The notes: generated from the letters alone by a model not told the origin. DNA of 6,349 nucleotides from Bdellovibrionales bacterium (GCA_020435025.1 JAGRAG010000372.1:1-6349); one strand, 5' to 3'. Shown: positions 1 to 5,900, counted from the first letter of the stretch. Made by a program: numbers and translations.

Positions 1-99
1 AACAATACAAACTGGAATAGCAATAGAAGTGCCAATAATTTTGATTCATGGAGAACCAATTTTTTACCAGGATCTCATTACAAGAATATGTGGATCTAA
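1..99 (+). CDS. C-terminal fragment of an unidentified protein (left-truncated)
   Basis: The first reading frame is open from the left edge to a TAA at 97-99 and encodes 32 residues. They are rich in Asn and Ser, contain three Trp, and end in SHYKNMWI. That composition resembles the tail of an exported or surface protein, but I do not recognise the family. The second frame is also open, from base 2 to a TAA at 158-160 (about 52 residues, ending in NFIKQT), and could be the real one. I prefer the first frame because the second uses ATA for about half of its Ile codons, whereas the lipoprotein gene in this window uses ATA for about a fifth. Either gene would converge on the cNMP protein gene and end before or at the hairpin at 157-217. 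Function is unknown. Confidence 0.38.
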   Translation, partial: NNTNWNSNRSANNFDSWRTNFLPGSHYKNMWI

Positions 100-156
100 G
101 AAATTGAAAAGCTTTGAATCCGCCCTATTTACCTACGGTAATTTTATTAAACAAAC

Positions 157-217
157 TTAAGATTCTCCCTTTCCTTGTGAACGAAAGTTCAGATCACAAG
201 GAACGGGTGAGGCTTAA
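157..217. terminator. Long imperfect hairpin between convergent genes, probable bidirectional terminator
   Basis: TTCCTTGTGA at 171-180 is repeated exactly inverted as TCACAAGGAA at 194-203. The stem extends past one mismatch through CCC (167-169) with GGG (205-207), and an outer TTAAG/CTTAA pair (157-161 with 213-217) is possible. An alternative inner fold pairs GAAC (179-182) with GTTC (187-190) around a GAAA tetraloop. On the + strand the hairpin is followed by a T-run at about 223-227; on the minus strand it is followed by GTTTGTTT. It lies between converging genes, where a shared terminator is expected. The U-tracts are imperfect, so termination is inferred. Confidence 0.55.
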
Positions 218-218
218 A

Positions 219-1211
219 CTAATTTTTCGCTTGAATTTTTTTTAGAGTGTATATGATTTCCCAGAATGGCAAAATCTTTTGGACATCCACAAATTTAAAA
301 CTCATGAAAATCACTCCCCCCTCTCCGGAGACCTTTTCATTTACCAAGCCCTTTTCGGCCAAGTTGTCGGCATCATTTACGGAAACCACATATCCTAGAT
401 CTTTCATAGAATCGTTTTGCATATTCGTTAGATTAAGGTTCACTTCTCCTTTTTCATCAGGTTCTATTTTTGAACCGTAATGAACTAAAGCTCTCAGTAC
501 AGGCAATTCCTTTTCTTCTACTTCAATCTTTTTTGAGGCATCCTTAAAAATCCAGTCGTTATACCAATCGACAAACTGTGTGAGCTGTTTGTGGTTTTTA
601 ATCACGATCTTTTGTTTGCCCTCTCCAATTTCCTCATAAATCATATGCCCCAATCCACTGAGCACTTCCATGAGCTTCTGCATTTTATAGGTTGGTTGCT
701 GAAAGATCTGAATTGTATAGTTTCTCAAAAGTCCTGATGGCAGTAAGAGTCCCTCATCCGTATCTTCACCACACTTAAATCCAACAAGGCTTAAAATAGC
801 ACATAGTCGTGTGATCGTGTGAGGTGGGAACATCTCTTCTTCCGCCGAAGAAGCCTGTTCTAAATTCTTAATTCGTTGGTTGGCATTCCGCAAATGAGAG
901 TTGACCGTTTTCACCATCGCTTTAAGCCACTCAGGAAATGTCTTAAACTGAGCGTGTAGAGCCACAAAAGGAAGAGCGATAACAACGGAGTCCAACATCG
1001 CTTTGGCTCCGGCACTTCGAGGCTTGTTGTCGAAAAATGCCATTTCTCCTAGCATCTCGCCAGCAACAAGTTCAGCAAGCACAATCTCTTTGGTTCCTTT
1101 GGCTTTTGTAATAGCGATTCGTCCGCTTTTGATCACGTACATAGCATCTGAAGGGGCCCCTTCTCGAAAGAGAATCTCACCTTTTTTTAACTCGCGAACT
1201 CCACCAGACAA
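219..1211 (-). CDS. Cyclic-nucleotide-binding (CRP-like sensor) protein with tandem winged-helix-like C-terminal region
   Basis: The N-terminal part (residues about 5-90, counted from the TTG start) is a cNMP-binding beta-barrel domain. It contains KKGEILFREG, MYVIKSGRI and a phosphate-binding cassette GEMLGEMAFFDNKPRSA (about 51-67). The cassette keeps the Glu, Arg65 and Ser66 expected to hold the cyclic phosphate, so real nucleotide binding is likely. A helix (about 94-119) resembling the CRP dimer helix follows. The remaining 200 residues do not look like the single short HTH of CRP. They read as two segments (about 128-210 and 234-328), each with helices and then a Gly-containing beta hairpin, which suggests two winged-helix-like units. 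At 330 residues the protein is far longer than CRP (about 210). TTG 1209-1211 is preferred as start because AAGGAG lies 5 bases upstream; the GTG at 1215-1217 overlaps that AAGGAG, and a TAA stop lies just beyond. It is downstream of, and co-oriented with, a two-component operon. Whether it binds DNA is not shown by the sequence. Confidence 0.88.
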   Translation of the reverse strand: MSGGVRELKKGEILFREGAPSDAMYVIKSGRIAITKAKGTKEIVLAELVAGEMLGEMAFFDNKPRSAGAKAMLDSVVIALPFVALHAQFKTFPEWLKAMVKTVNSHLRNANQRIKNLEQASSAEEEMFPPHTITRLCAILSLVGFKCGEDTDEGLLLPSGLLRNYTIQIFQQPTYKMQKLMEVLSGLGHMIYEEIGEGKQKIVIKNHKQLTQFVDWYNDWIFKDASKKIEVEEKELPVLRALVHYGSKIEPDEKGEVNLNLTNMQNDSMKDLGYVVSVNDADNLAEKGLVNEKVSGEGGVIFMSFKFVDVQKILPFWEIIYTLKKIQAKN

Positions 1212-1216
1212 ATGCA

Positions 1217-1222
1217 CTCCTT
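1217..1222 (-). promoter_or_regulatory. Ribosome binding site that decides a TTG start
   Basis: AAGGAG on the minus strand ends 5 bases before TTG (1209-1211). It overlaps the GTG at 1215-1217, which therefore could not be served by it. The cNMP protein thus most likely starts at TTG, two codons into the longest open frame. Confidence 0.6.
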
Positions 1223-1256
1223 ACCCAAACCGGGCATCCACCAAGGGCAATGACAC

Positions 1257-1284
1257 AGTTTATTATGACTTATACACCCATCAA
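1257..1284 (-). promoter_or_regulatory. Weak candidate promoter for the cNMP-binding protein gene
   Basis: On the minus strand TTGATG (1284-1279) and TAAACT (1262-1257) are separated by 16 bases. Each matches 4 of 6 positions of the housekeeping -35 and -10 boxes. Transcription would begin near 1250 and give a leader of about 40 bases. The 167-170 base gap after the response regulator leaves room for a separate promoter, but the match is modest and could be chance. Confidence 0.28.
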
Positions 1285-1323
1285 TAGGTACTGCTCTTTA
1301 GTCTGTTTCAGAAAGTTATTTCA

Positions 1324-1339
1324 AACTAGATTCCTAGTT
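1324..1339. repeat. Short perfect inverted repeat between the regulator and cNMP genes
   Basis: AACTAG (1324-1329) and CTAGTT (1334-1339) form a 6 bp stem with a 4-base loop, about 45 bases after the response regulator stop. The minus strand has no U-tract after it, so it is a poor intrinsic terminator. It could be a weak attenuator, an operator half-site pair, or chance. The rest of 1218-1384 shows only the weak promoter and ribosome binding site listed separately. Confidence 0.25.
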
Positions 1340-1384
1340 GTTTTCAGGGTTTCTCTATAGTCTATGCCAGCCACTACTTTCCCA

Positions 1385-2077
1385 TCAATTTCCGGAAGGC
1401 AATTCTTGGTTCACCAAACGATAACCCACACCGCGAACGGTCTCAATCAATCCTTCGCCCAACTTTTGTCGAAGTTGAAGAACGTGAGTGTCCACAGTTC
1501 GAGTGGTCGGAAAGTTTTCAAAGCCCCAAACCTTATTTAGAATTTCTTCCCTAGAAAAGGCTCGATTCGGGGAGTCTGCAAGAAGAGTTAAGAGATCAAA
1601 CTCCATTTTTGTCATCTCAATGTTTCGCTCTCCTATCTTAACTCGTCTTTCTGATAGAGAAATAAAGATATTTCCAATCTGTATCATCTCTTTTTCATCA
1701 TACGTTTGTATCTTCTTGCCACTGTCTCTAAGTTGAACTCGAATCCGCGCCATTAACTCCCTAGGTTCAAATGGTTTCGTTAGATAGTCGTTGGCTCCAC
1801 TTTCTAACCCAACAACTTTATCAATCAACTCTGTTCTTGCCGTAAGCACAATCACCGGAACTAAATTATTCTCTAATCGCAAAACTTTTAAAAAATCAAT
1901 TCCTTGGCCATCTGGAAGATTCCAATCCAAAATGACGACATCCCAATTCTCACCTTTTACTTCCTTTGCGGCCATTAAAGTTTTACACAAATTCACTTCA
2001 TAGCCTTCTTGTTCTAATAAACTTAGTAAGGAGGGCCCTAAAGTCACGTCATCTTCAACTAAAAGAATTTTTGTCAT
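1385..2077 (-). CDS. OmpR/PhoB-family response regulator
   Basis: This 230-residue protein has the usual length and both domains of the family. The receiver (1-118) carries the acidic pair in VEDD (residues 7-10), the phospho-acceptor Asp51 in VVILD, Thr79 in VLTA and Lys101 in LTKPF, so it should be phosphorylatable. The DNA-binding winged helix (about 130-225) carries the recognition helix TRTVDTHVLQLRQKL (192-206) and the wing ETVRGVGYRL, both close to consensus. It would receive phosphate from the kinase encoded just upstream and act as a transcription regulator in the cytoplasm. Its ATG (2075-2077) overlaps the kinase TGA (2074-2076) as ATGA, indicating translational coupling and one transcript. 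Target genes are unknown; the divergent intergenic region at 3643-3971 is the nearest plausible target. All key residues are present. Confidence 0.95.
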   Translation of the reverse strand: MTKILLVEDDVTLGPSLLSLLEQEGYEVNLCKTLMAAKEVKGENWDVVILDWNLPDGQGIDFLKVLRLENNLVPVIVLTARTELIDKVVGLESGANDYLTKPFEPRELMARIRVQLRDSGKKIQTYDEKEMIQIGNIFISLSERRVKIGERNIEMTKMEFDLLTLLADSPNRAFSREEILNKVWGFENFPTTRTVDTHVLQLRQKLGEGLIETVRGVGYRLVNQELPSGN

Positions 2078-3642
2078 ATCACTACATCCTTTAAAGAAAG
2101 TGTAAATCGAGTTGGGTTTTTGTGTATCTTCATCTGTCCTCCCAACTCTTCAATAATTGTTTTCACTAAATAAAGCCCTAGGCCACTCCCCTTACTTTGA
2201 CCACCTTTAAAAAAAGCTTGAGTGAGCTTGTCAATATCTGCGGTCTCAAGATGCCCCTGATCTTCTACGTAGATATTAAGTTGCCTTCCCACTCGGAACC
2301 ATGAAAGCTTCACCTCTCCTTGCCCATGAGACAAAGCATTTTCTAAAAGATTTTTAATACAGATCCCCAGCCAGTAAACATCAAACCGCACGGAAAAGTC
2401 CTCTTCTGGCTCCTCTAAATGAATAGCACTATCATAGGGATCTGCCAGGCCAAGCATATAATCACGCATCGAGGGAATCTGCTCAGGCTCCACACGAAAC
2501 ATCCCTTGACTCTTTTCAATAGTAAGGTACTTACGACTATTTTCCGTCAGCCTTTGAAGTCGATAAACATCGGCTGAGAGCCTCAAAAAAGCTTCCTCAT
2601 CTCTTTCCGTCAACTGAGACTCGCCTTTTTTTAACTGTTCTAACTGAACCAACATACCCGCAATAGGCGTACGCAGTTCATGACTTAAAACTCTTAATAT
2701 AAGACTGCGAATGGCATCCGTTTTTCGCTGCATTTTAATACGATTGAATAAAACGGCCATAACAATCACAATCAGAATCAAAGAAGAAATAAAAATAACA
2801 TACGAAGACCTCGTTGCTCTTTGAAACGCATGTTTTGCACTATAGCCCCAGCACACCATAGACTCTCTAGCCCCACACTCCTTTCCGGGAGCATAAGCCG
2901 AGACTCTGTAATTTGTCTTTCGCAAAAGGTAATCAACGTCTTTTCTTAAATACACACGATAGTGTCCACTCCCTCCAAATCTTGGAAAACCTACCTGGGT
3001 AAGAAACAAACTATCTGATAAGATAAGACTCTCCCCTTCAATCACGCCTCGAAGCGCCTCATCATTAAGGTCTGAAAGATACAAAAAAGGACTTGGCAAA
3101 TGCTCGGTTTCCTCTTTAATCAGAGCCAACTCATGGATATGAACATAAGAAAGATTTTGATAGATCCACGTCCGCTCCCGAAAAAGCGAATAGGGTGACT
3201 GCATTGCTAAAAACACATAGCTAAATCCAGAAGGCGATAGATAAGGAGGGGTAAGAAAGAAATGGCTTGGTAAAGTCTTCCTCCAACCACAACGAAAAGC
3301 CGTCCAAACTTTTTCTTTAGGAGCGAGAGACTCGTATTGTTCTTTCTGTTCTCTACAGCTTTTTTGTTTGGCTAAAAAAGAAAGTTTGTTGAATTTGTAT
3401 CCACTGTGGAGGGGCGAGCTTTCTAAATTCAACAATCTCTGTTTGGCCGGGCGATCATAAATGGCTAGCAAATCGACGATGGCTACCGGAGAGAGTCGAA
3501 CCAAAACGGCGTTCTTAACTCGATTCACATCTTCAATATCGGGAGTCATCGACAAAGTCGGTGACTGAAGATAAAACGTATAATATCCCGCACCAAACGC
3601 TATCAAGATCGCCGTGAAAATTAAAACAAAATAGGCCCGCAA
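2074..3642 (-). CDS. Membrane sensor histidine kinase with large periplasmic domain (possibly DUF3404-like)
   Basis: This 522-residue protein has a membrane segment near residues 4-24, a periplasmic region of about 255 residues, a second membrane segment at 281-300 followed by basic residues, then the kinase core. The core shows the H-box VLSHELRTP with His321, the N-box NLLENALSHG (Asn431, Asn435), a G1 box EDQGH (Asp461), an F-box AFFKGG and the G2 box GSGLGLYLV (485-493). It should autophosphorylate and pass phosphate to the adjacent regulator. There is no clear HAMP or PAS domain. The sensor region has four Cys (96, 118, 256, 264) and a conserved-looking stretch FRCGWRKTLPSHFF followed by PPYLSPSGFSY. 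This recalls DUF3404, the sensor of Vibrio VxrA, but I could not verify it. The start is TTG (3640-3642), with AAGAGGAG 6 bases upstream and an in-frame TAG at 3664-3666. The G1 box lacks the second glycine of the usual DxGxG. Confidence 0.93.
   Translation of the reverse strand: MRAYFVLIFTAILIAFGAGYYTFYLQSPTLSMTPDIEDVNRVKNAVLVRLSPVAIVDLLAIYDRPAKQRLLNLESSPLHSGYKFNKLSFLAKQKSCREQKEQYESLAPKEKVWTAFRCGWRKTLPSHFFLTPPYLSPSGFSYVFLAMQSPYSLFRERTWIYQNLSYVHIHELALIKEETEHLPSPFLYLSDLNDEALRGVIEGESLILSDSLFLTQVGFPRFGGSGHYRVYLRKDVDYLLRKTNYRVSAYAPGKECGARESMVCWGYSAKHAFQRATRSSYVIFISSLILIVIVMAVLFNRIKMQRKTDAIRSLILRVLSHELRTPIAGMLVQLEQLKKGESQLTERDEEAFLRLSADVYRLQRLTENSRKYLTIEKSQGMFRVEPEQIPSMRDYMLGLADPYDSAIHLEEPEEDFSVRFDVYWLGICIKNLLENALSHGQGEVKLSWFRVGRQLNIYVEDQGHLETADIDKLTQAFFKGGQSKGSGLGLYLVKTIIEELGGQMKIHKNPTRFTLSLKDVVI
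2087..2092 (-). promoter_or_regulatory. Ribosome binding site of the response regulator, inside the kinase gene
   Basis: AAAGGA lies within the last codons of the kinase gene, 9 bases upstream of the regulator ATG at 2075-2077. Together with the ATGA overlap it allows both coupled and direct initiation of the regulator. Confidence 0.5.
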
Positions 3643-3648
3643 CGCAAA

Positions 3649-3656
3649 CTCCTCTT
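3649..3656 (-). promoter_or_regulatory. Strong ribosome binding site before the kinase TTG start
   Basis: AAGAGGAG on the minus strand ends 6 bases before TTG 3640-3642. No ATG or GTG is better placed: an in-frame stop lies at 3664-3666, and the membrane segment begins four residues after the TTG. This supports the non-ATG start. Confidence 0.6.
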
Positions 3657-3662
3657 TGAAAC

Positions 3663-3692
3663 ACTATCTTGAAAAAGACTAGGAATTGTCAA
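3663..3692 (-). promoter_or_regulatory. Candidate proximal promoter of the kinase-regulator operon
   Basis: A perfect TTGACA (3692-3687) is followed after 18 bases by GATAGT (3668-3663), which matches 4 of 6 positions of the -10 box. Transcription would start near 3656, right at the ribosome binding site, giving an unusually short leader of about 14 bases. That makes it less certain despite the perfect -35 box. Confidence 0.33.
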
Positions 3693-3705
3693 AGGAGTGT
3701 CAGAT

Positions 3706-3734
3706 TTTATACGAAGGTGGTAAAAAGTCTCCAA
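3706..3734 (-). promoter_or_regulatory. Candidate distal promoter of the kinase-regulator operon
   Basis: TTGGAG (3734-3729) and TATAAA (3711-3706) are separated by the optimal 17 bases. The -10 box matches 5 of 6 positions; the -35 box keeps only TTG. The leader would be about 55 bases, more usual than that of the proximal candidate. Confidence 0.33.
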
Positions 3735-3846
3735 TATTCAAACCAATTCTGCATAGTCTTACAACAGTCGATCATTCTTTGGTCAGATTCACCTAAAATG
3801 CGTATTAATTGTTTAATTTTTAGCTTTATAAATTATGTATAACTTA

Positions 3847-3875
3847 TTGTTTTAGTTAATCTTATCCATTATCCT
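3847..3875 (+). promoter_or_regulatory. Weak candidate promoter for the VWA lipoprotein gene
   Basis: TTGTTT (3847-3852) and TATCCT (3870-3875) are spaced by 17 bases, matching 3 of 6 and 4 of 6 consensus positions. The leader would be about 90 bases. Several other AT-rich hexamers nearby are about as good, so the exact promoter cannot be fixed by eye; dependence on an activator would be consistent with such weak boxes. Confidence 0.2.
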
Positions 3876-3955
3876 AATATGAGACAAAGAATTCCCTAAA
3901 ACAGACCGAAGGCACTCGACTTGCTTTCTCTACTAACCGAAACGTAGGTGTAATT

Positions 3956-3974
3956 GGGGGACCATGGCATAATG
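3956..3974 (+). promoter_or_regulatory. Translation initiation region with a two-codon mini-ORF overlapping the lipoprotein start
   Basis: GGGGG (3956-3960) is 3 bases before an ATG at 3964-3966 that begins ATG-GCA-TAA. The TAA of this mini-ORF overlaps the lipoprotein ATG (3972-3974) as TAATG. The purine block is 11 bases from the lipoprotein ATG, longer than ideal. TTG 3954 is a further in-frame alternative with a weak AGGTG upstream. Start assignment is therefore the least certain of the complete genes here. Confidence 0.35.
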
Positions 3975-5753
3975 GAATTACAAAAAAATGCGGTCATTTT
4001 GCTAGTTGCCTTGGTTGTTATTTTAACGACGTTTCAAAATTGTTCTAACGTTAATCTAGCACCTATTGAGCAGTCCGTATTGGTTCAGGCCAATAATCAA
4101 TTCTGTCTTAAGCCACCAACAGGAAAGATACGCTATAATAATGTTCTCTTTGTCATAGATAGATCGGGAAGCAATGCTCCACATGACGTCAATTTAGTAT
4201 CTGACCCAGGAAATGATCCTGATGAATTCCTTCGAGGAACCGCAATTGAAGAATACTTCAACAGACACAAAAATGATCCTTATTACCGATGGGGATTTAT
4301 CTTTTATAGTGGACAACAAATTTCATCTTATATCAATCAAGGCAACGATCGTGTTCCTACATTTGAAAATTCCGCCGTTATGGAGCAAGCTATTTCAGAT
4401 TTTTATGCCGATTCCGATGTCTCTGGCTCTTTTGGGACAGACTACACGGCGTCACTGGCCCTTGTAGAAAATGCGATTCAGAATGATCTCGCATTGAACG
4501 CCGACAAAACCGAAGAAGAACATATCTACACCGTGCTTTTCGCCTCAGATGGCTACCCCATTGAAAATGGAAGCCAGAAACCAATCACTAGCATGGAAGA
4601 TCCTCGTATTAAGAAAATAAAAACTATTGTTGCATTACCCGCTCGCCACATTTCTTTAAGCACCGTCTACTATGCGCGCCCCGATTACCCTATAGATCCG
4701 ACTGCCGCTGTTCGAGGTTTAAAATACATGGCAGAGGCGGGAAAAGGAAGTTTTTCTGATGTAAGAGAAACTGGACGCATCAGTTTTGGTGATGTACTCG
4801 TTGGGGTTCGTCCCGAAGCTTGGCGTATAAAAAGAATGCGTTTAGTCGTTTTCAATCTCAACTCAGCAGCCTGCGAGAGCGGTGAGATAGGAACAGACTC
4901 GGATTCTGATGGTATTTGTGATGAAGATGAAATCGCTTATAATAATCGCGCCTACTACCGATCTGTCTTAGGAGACAGACGATTTGACCCACAAAACCGC
5001 AACAGCATTGATGAAAACTACGGAGATTCTTTTTACTGGAAGTTTTCCCTACTTCCAACAGGAGCCGGGCTTGAAGAGTGCTCTCCGGATCTAAGAGACG
5101 ATGACAAGGATTTTGACTTCCTGAACTCATGTGAAGAAGGGATGCTCCACGATCAAGCAGCCAATGGTCCACACGCCGACTGGAAAATACCTAATAATGC
5201 CGCAAATCCCCTGAACCCAGATTCCGATGGAGATGCCTTCTTAGATTGGATCGAATTTTCATGGTTTCGTTTAGATTCAGCTTTCTCTGCACCAGTCAAT
5301 TACACAAATATTGCCGATCACTATTCCACATCCGTAACTGGTGAAATCCTCATGGCTGAACATCGACATCTCATCTATCCAGATCAATTCAAACACTCTA
5401 GTTATGACACACGACTTCGATTCACCGGACTGAATAAAGAGGGGGAAAATTGTTACTCGTTTAATCAAGACCAGCTCGAACTCTACCCAACAAAAGAGCT
5501 TTTACAAAAAAGCCAAGCAGGAGGTTATGACGCACTCACTCACAAAGCAGGAGAAAACCTAATCCTCATGTATTTTATTGCCACGCCTGAGCAGTCTCCC
5601 AATTCCGCTGGGGTTCTTTATCACACCATTCGAAAAGTCGACTATGGATCTCCACCGTTTGGCCACAATGGACCCCTAGAAATCAAGCCAAACCTCTCAG
5701 GATTTTCCCAATACACCATACCAGAAATCTACGACAGCGAGGAGTCTGAGTGA
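3972..5753 (+). CDS. Lipoprotein with von Willebrand A domain and thrombospondin-3-like calcium-binding repeats
   Basis: This is a 593-residue exported protein. Residues 1-24 form a lipoprotein signal: short n-region with Lys5, hydrophobic 7-18, then TTFQNC with Cys24 as the lipidated residue and Ser25 after it, which favours the outer membrane. A VWA domain (about 53-279) has an apparently complete metal site: DRSGS (Asp63, Ser65, Ser67), the Thr in GTDYT (156) and the Asp in FASDG (193). It should bind a divalent metal and a protein ligand. Asp-rich repeats follow: GTDSDSDGICDEDE (about 307-320), a degenerate DDDKDFDFLN (about 375-384) and NPLNPDSDGDAFLDW (about 412-426). These resemble bacterial TSP3 calcium loops. 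The last 160 residues match nothing I recognise. ATG 3972 is chosen over TTG 3954 because the extra residues are acidic and spoil the signal peptide. The lipobox is atypical, and apart from Cys24 there are six Cys that could form disulphides. Role unknown; surface adhesion or envelope scaffolding is an inference. Confidence 0.9.
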   Translation: MELQKNAVILLVALVVILTTFQNCSNVNLAPIEQSVLVQANNQFCLKPPTGKIRYNNVLFVIDRSGSNAPHDVNLVSDPGNDPDEFLRGTAIEEYFNRHKNDPYYRWGFIFYSGQQISSYINQGNDRVPTFENSAVMEQAISDFYADSDVSGSFGTDYTASLALVENAIQNDLALNADKTEEEHIYTVLFASDGYPIENGSQKPITSMEDPRIKKIKTIVALPARHISLSTVYYARPDYPIDPTAAVRGLKYMAEAGKGSFSDVRETGRISFGDVLVGVRPEAWRIKRMRLVVFNLNSAACESGEIGTDSDSDGICDEDEIAYNNRAYYRSVLGDRRFDPQNRNSIDENYGDSFYWKFSLLPTGAGLEECSPDLRDDDKDFDFLNSCEEGMLHDQAANGPHADWKIPNNAANPLNPDSDGDAFLDWIEFSWFRLDSAFSAPVNYTNIADHYSTSVTGEILMAEHRHLIYPDQFKHSSYDTRLRFTGLNKEGENCYSFNQDQLELYPTKELLQKSQAGGYDALTHKAGENLILMYFIATPEQSPNSAGVLYHTIRKVDYGSPPFGHNGPLEIKPNLSGFSQYTIPEIYDSEESE

Positions 5754-5827
5754 TCAATGATCCCTCACTGTTGAACAAAATTTGTCGCGCACTCTTATGA
5801 TTTTAAAATAAGATAGGCAAACCCACT

Positions 5828-5856
5828 TTTAGGCATTTAAATTACATTTTTATAAT
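5828..5856 (+). promoter_or_regulatory. Candidate promoter for the right-edge exported protein
   Basis: A perfect TATAAT lies at 5851-5856, with TTTAGG (3 of 6 positions) 17 bases upstream at 5828-5833. Transcription would begin near 5863, about 38 bases before the ATG at 5901. The spacer from 5754 to 5900 shows no strong terminator for the lipoprotein gene, so read-through is possible as well. Confidence 0.4.
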
Positions 5857-5900
5857 GTATTCTCGCGCTAAATTGGCAGAGTTTTTGTATATTCTGAGAT

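Larger units (their letters stand above)
3643..3971. other. Divergent AT-rich intergenic regulatory region
   Basis: This stretch separates the kinase (leftward) from the VWA lipoprotein (rightward) and must carry promoters for both. The part from about 3795 to 3880 is very AT-rich and holds several loose -10-like hexamers (TATAAA at 3827, TATAAC at 3838, TAATAT at 3875). It also holds a small dyad, TAACT (3840-3844) with AGTTA (3854-3858). Short frames here (for example 14 codons from ATG 3798) have no ribosome binding site and I do not call them genes. I see no RNA gene or clear riboswitch. Confidence 0.6.

Noticed and set aside
1223..1258. An 11-codon leader ORF (GTG start, TAA stop) on the minus strand just before the cNMP gene
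   Set aside because: It has no ribosome binding site, no run of identical amino-acid codons typical of attenuation, and a stop directly upstream; it is probably chance.
1003..1287. Open frame of 94 codons on the + strand
   Set aside because: It lies opposite the cNMP-binding domain, whose protein sequence is clearly recognisable; the + strand translation is Ser/Pro-rich and resembles no family.
1330..3686. The 9-mer ACTAGGAAT occurs both in the kinase promoter region (3678-3686) and on the minus strand between the regulator and cNMP genes (1338-1330), suggesting a shared operator
   Set aside because: With intergenic lengths of about 330 and 167 bases and both orientations, about 0.4 such 9-mer matches are expected by chance, so one match is not evidence.
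3798..3842. A 14-codon ORF from ATG 3798 in the divergent intergenic region
   Set aside because: No ribosome binding site, very AT-rich, and the translation is uninformative.
3805..3860. AT-only dyads such as ATTAA/TTAAT and TAACT/AGTTA as regulator operators
   Set aside because: Stems of 5 bp in strongly AT-rich DNA are expected by chance; they are noted in the intergenic entry but not called as sites.
4213..4467. Open frame of 84 codons on the + strand inside the lipoprotein gene
   Set aside because: It overlaps the VWA domain in another frame, has no family resemblance and no separate initiation signal.
4858..5172. Open frame of 104 codons on the minus strand
   Set aside because: It is antisense to the calcium-repeat part of the lipoprotein. 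Its Leu/Arg/His/Ser-rich translation is what the complement of Asp-rich codons yields, and it has no ribosome binding site.
5746..5785. A possible terminator hairpin (AGTGA...TCACT, with nested GATC/GATC) at the end of the lipoprotein gene
   Set aside because: The stem is only 4-5 bp, overlaps the stop codon and is not followed by a T-run.
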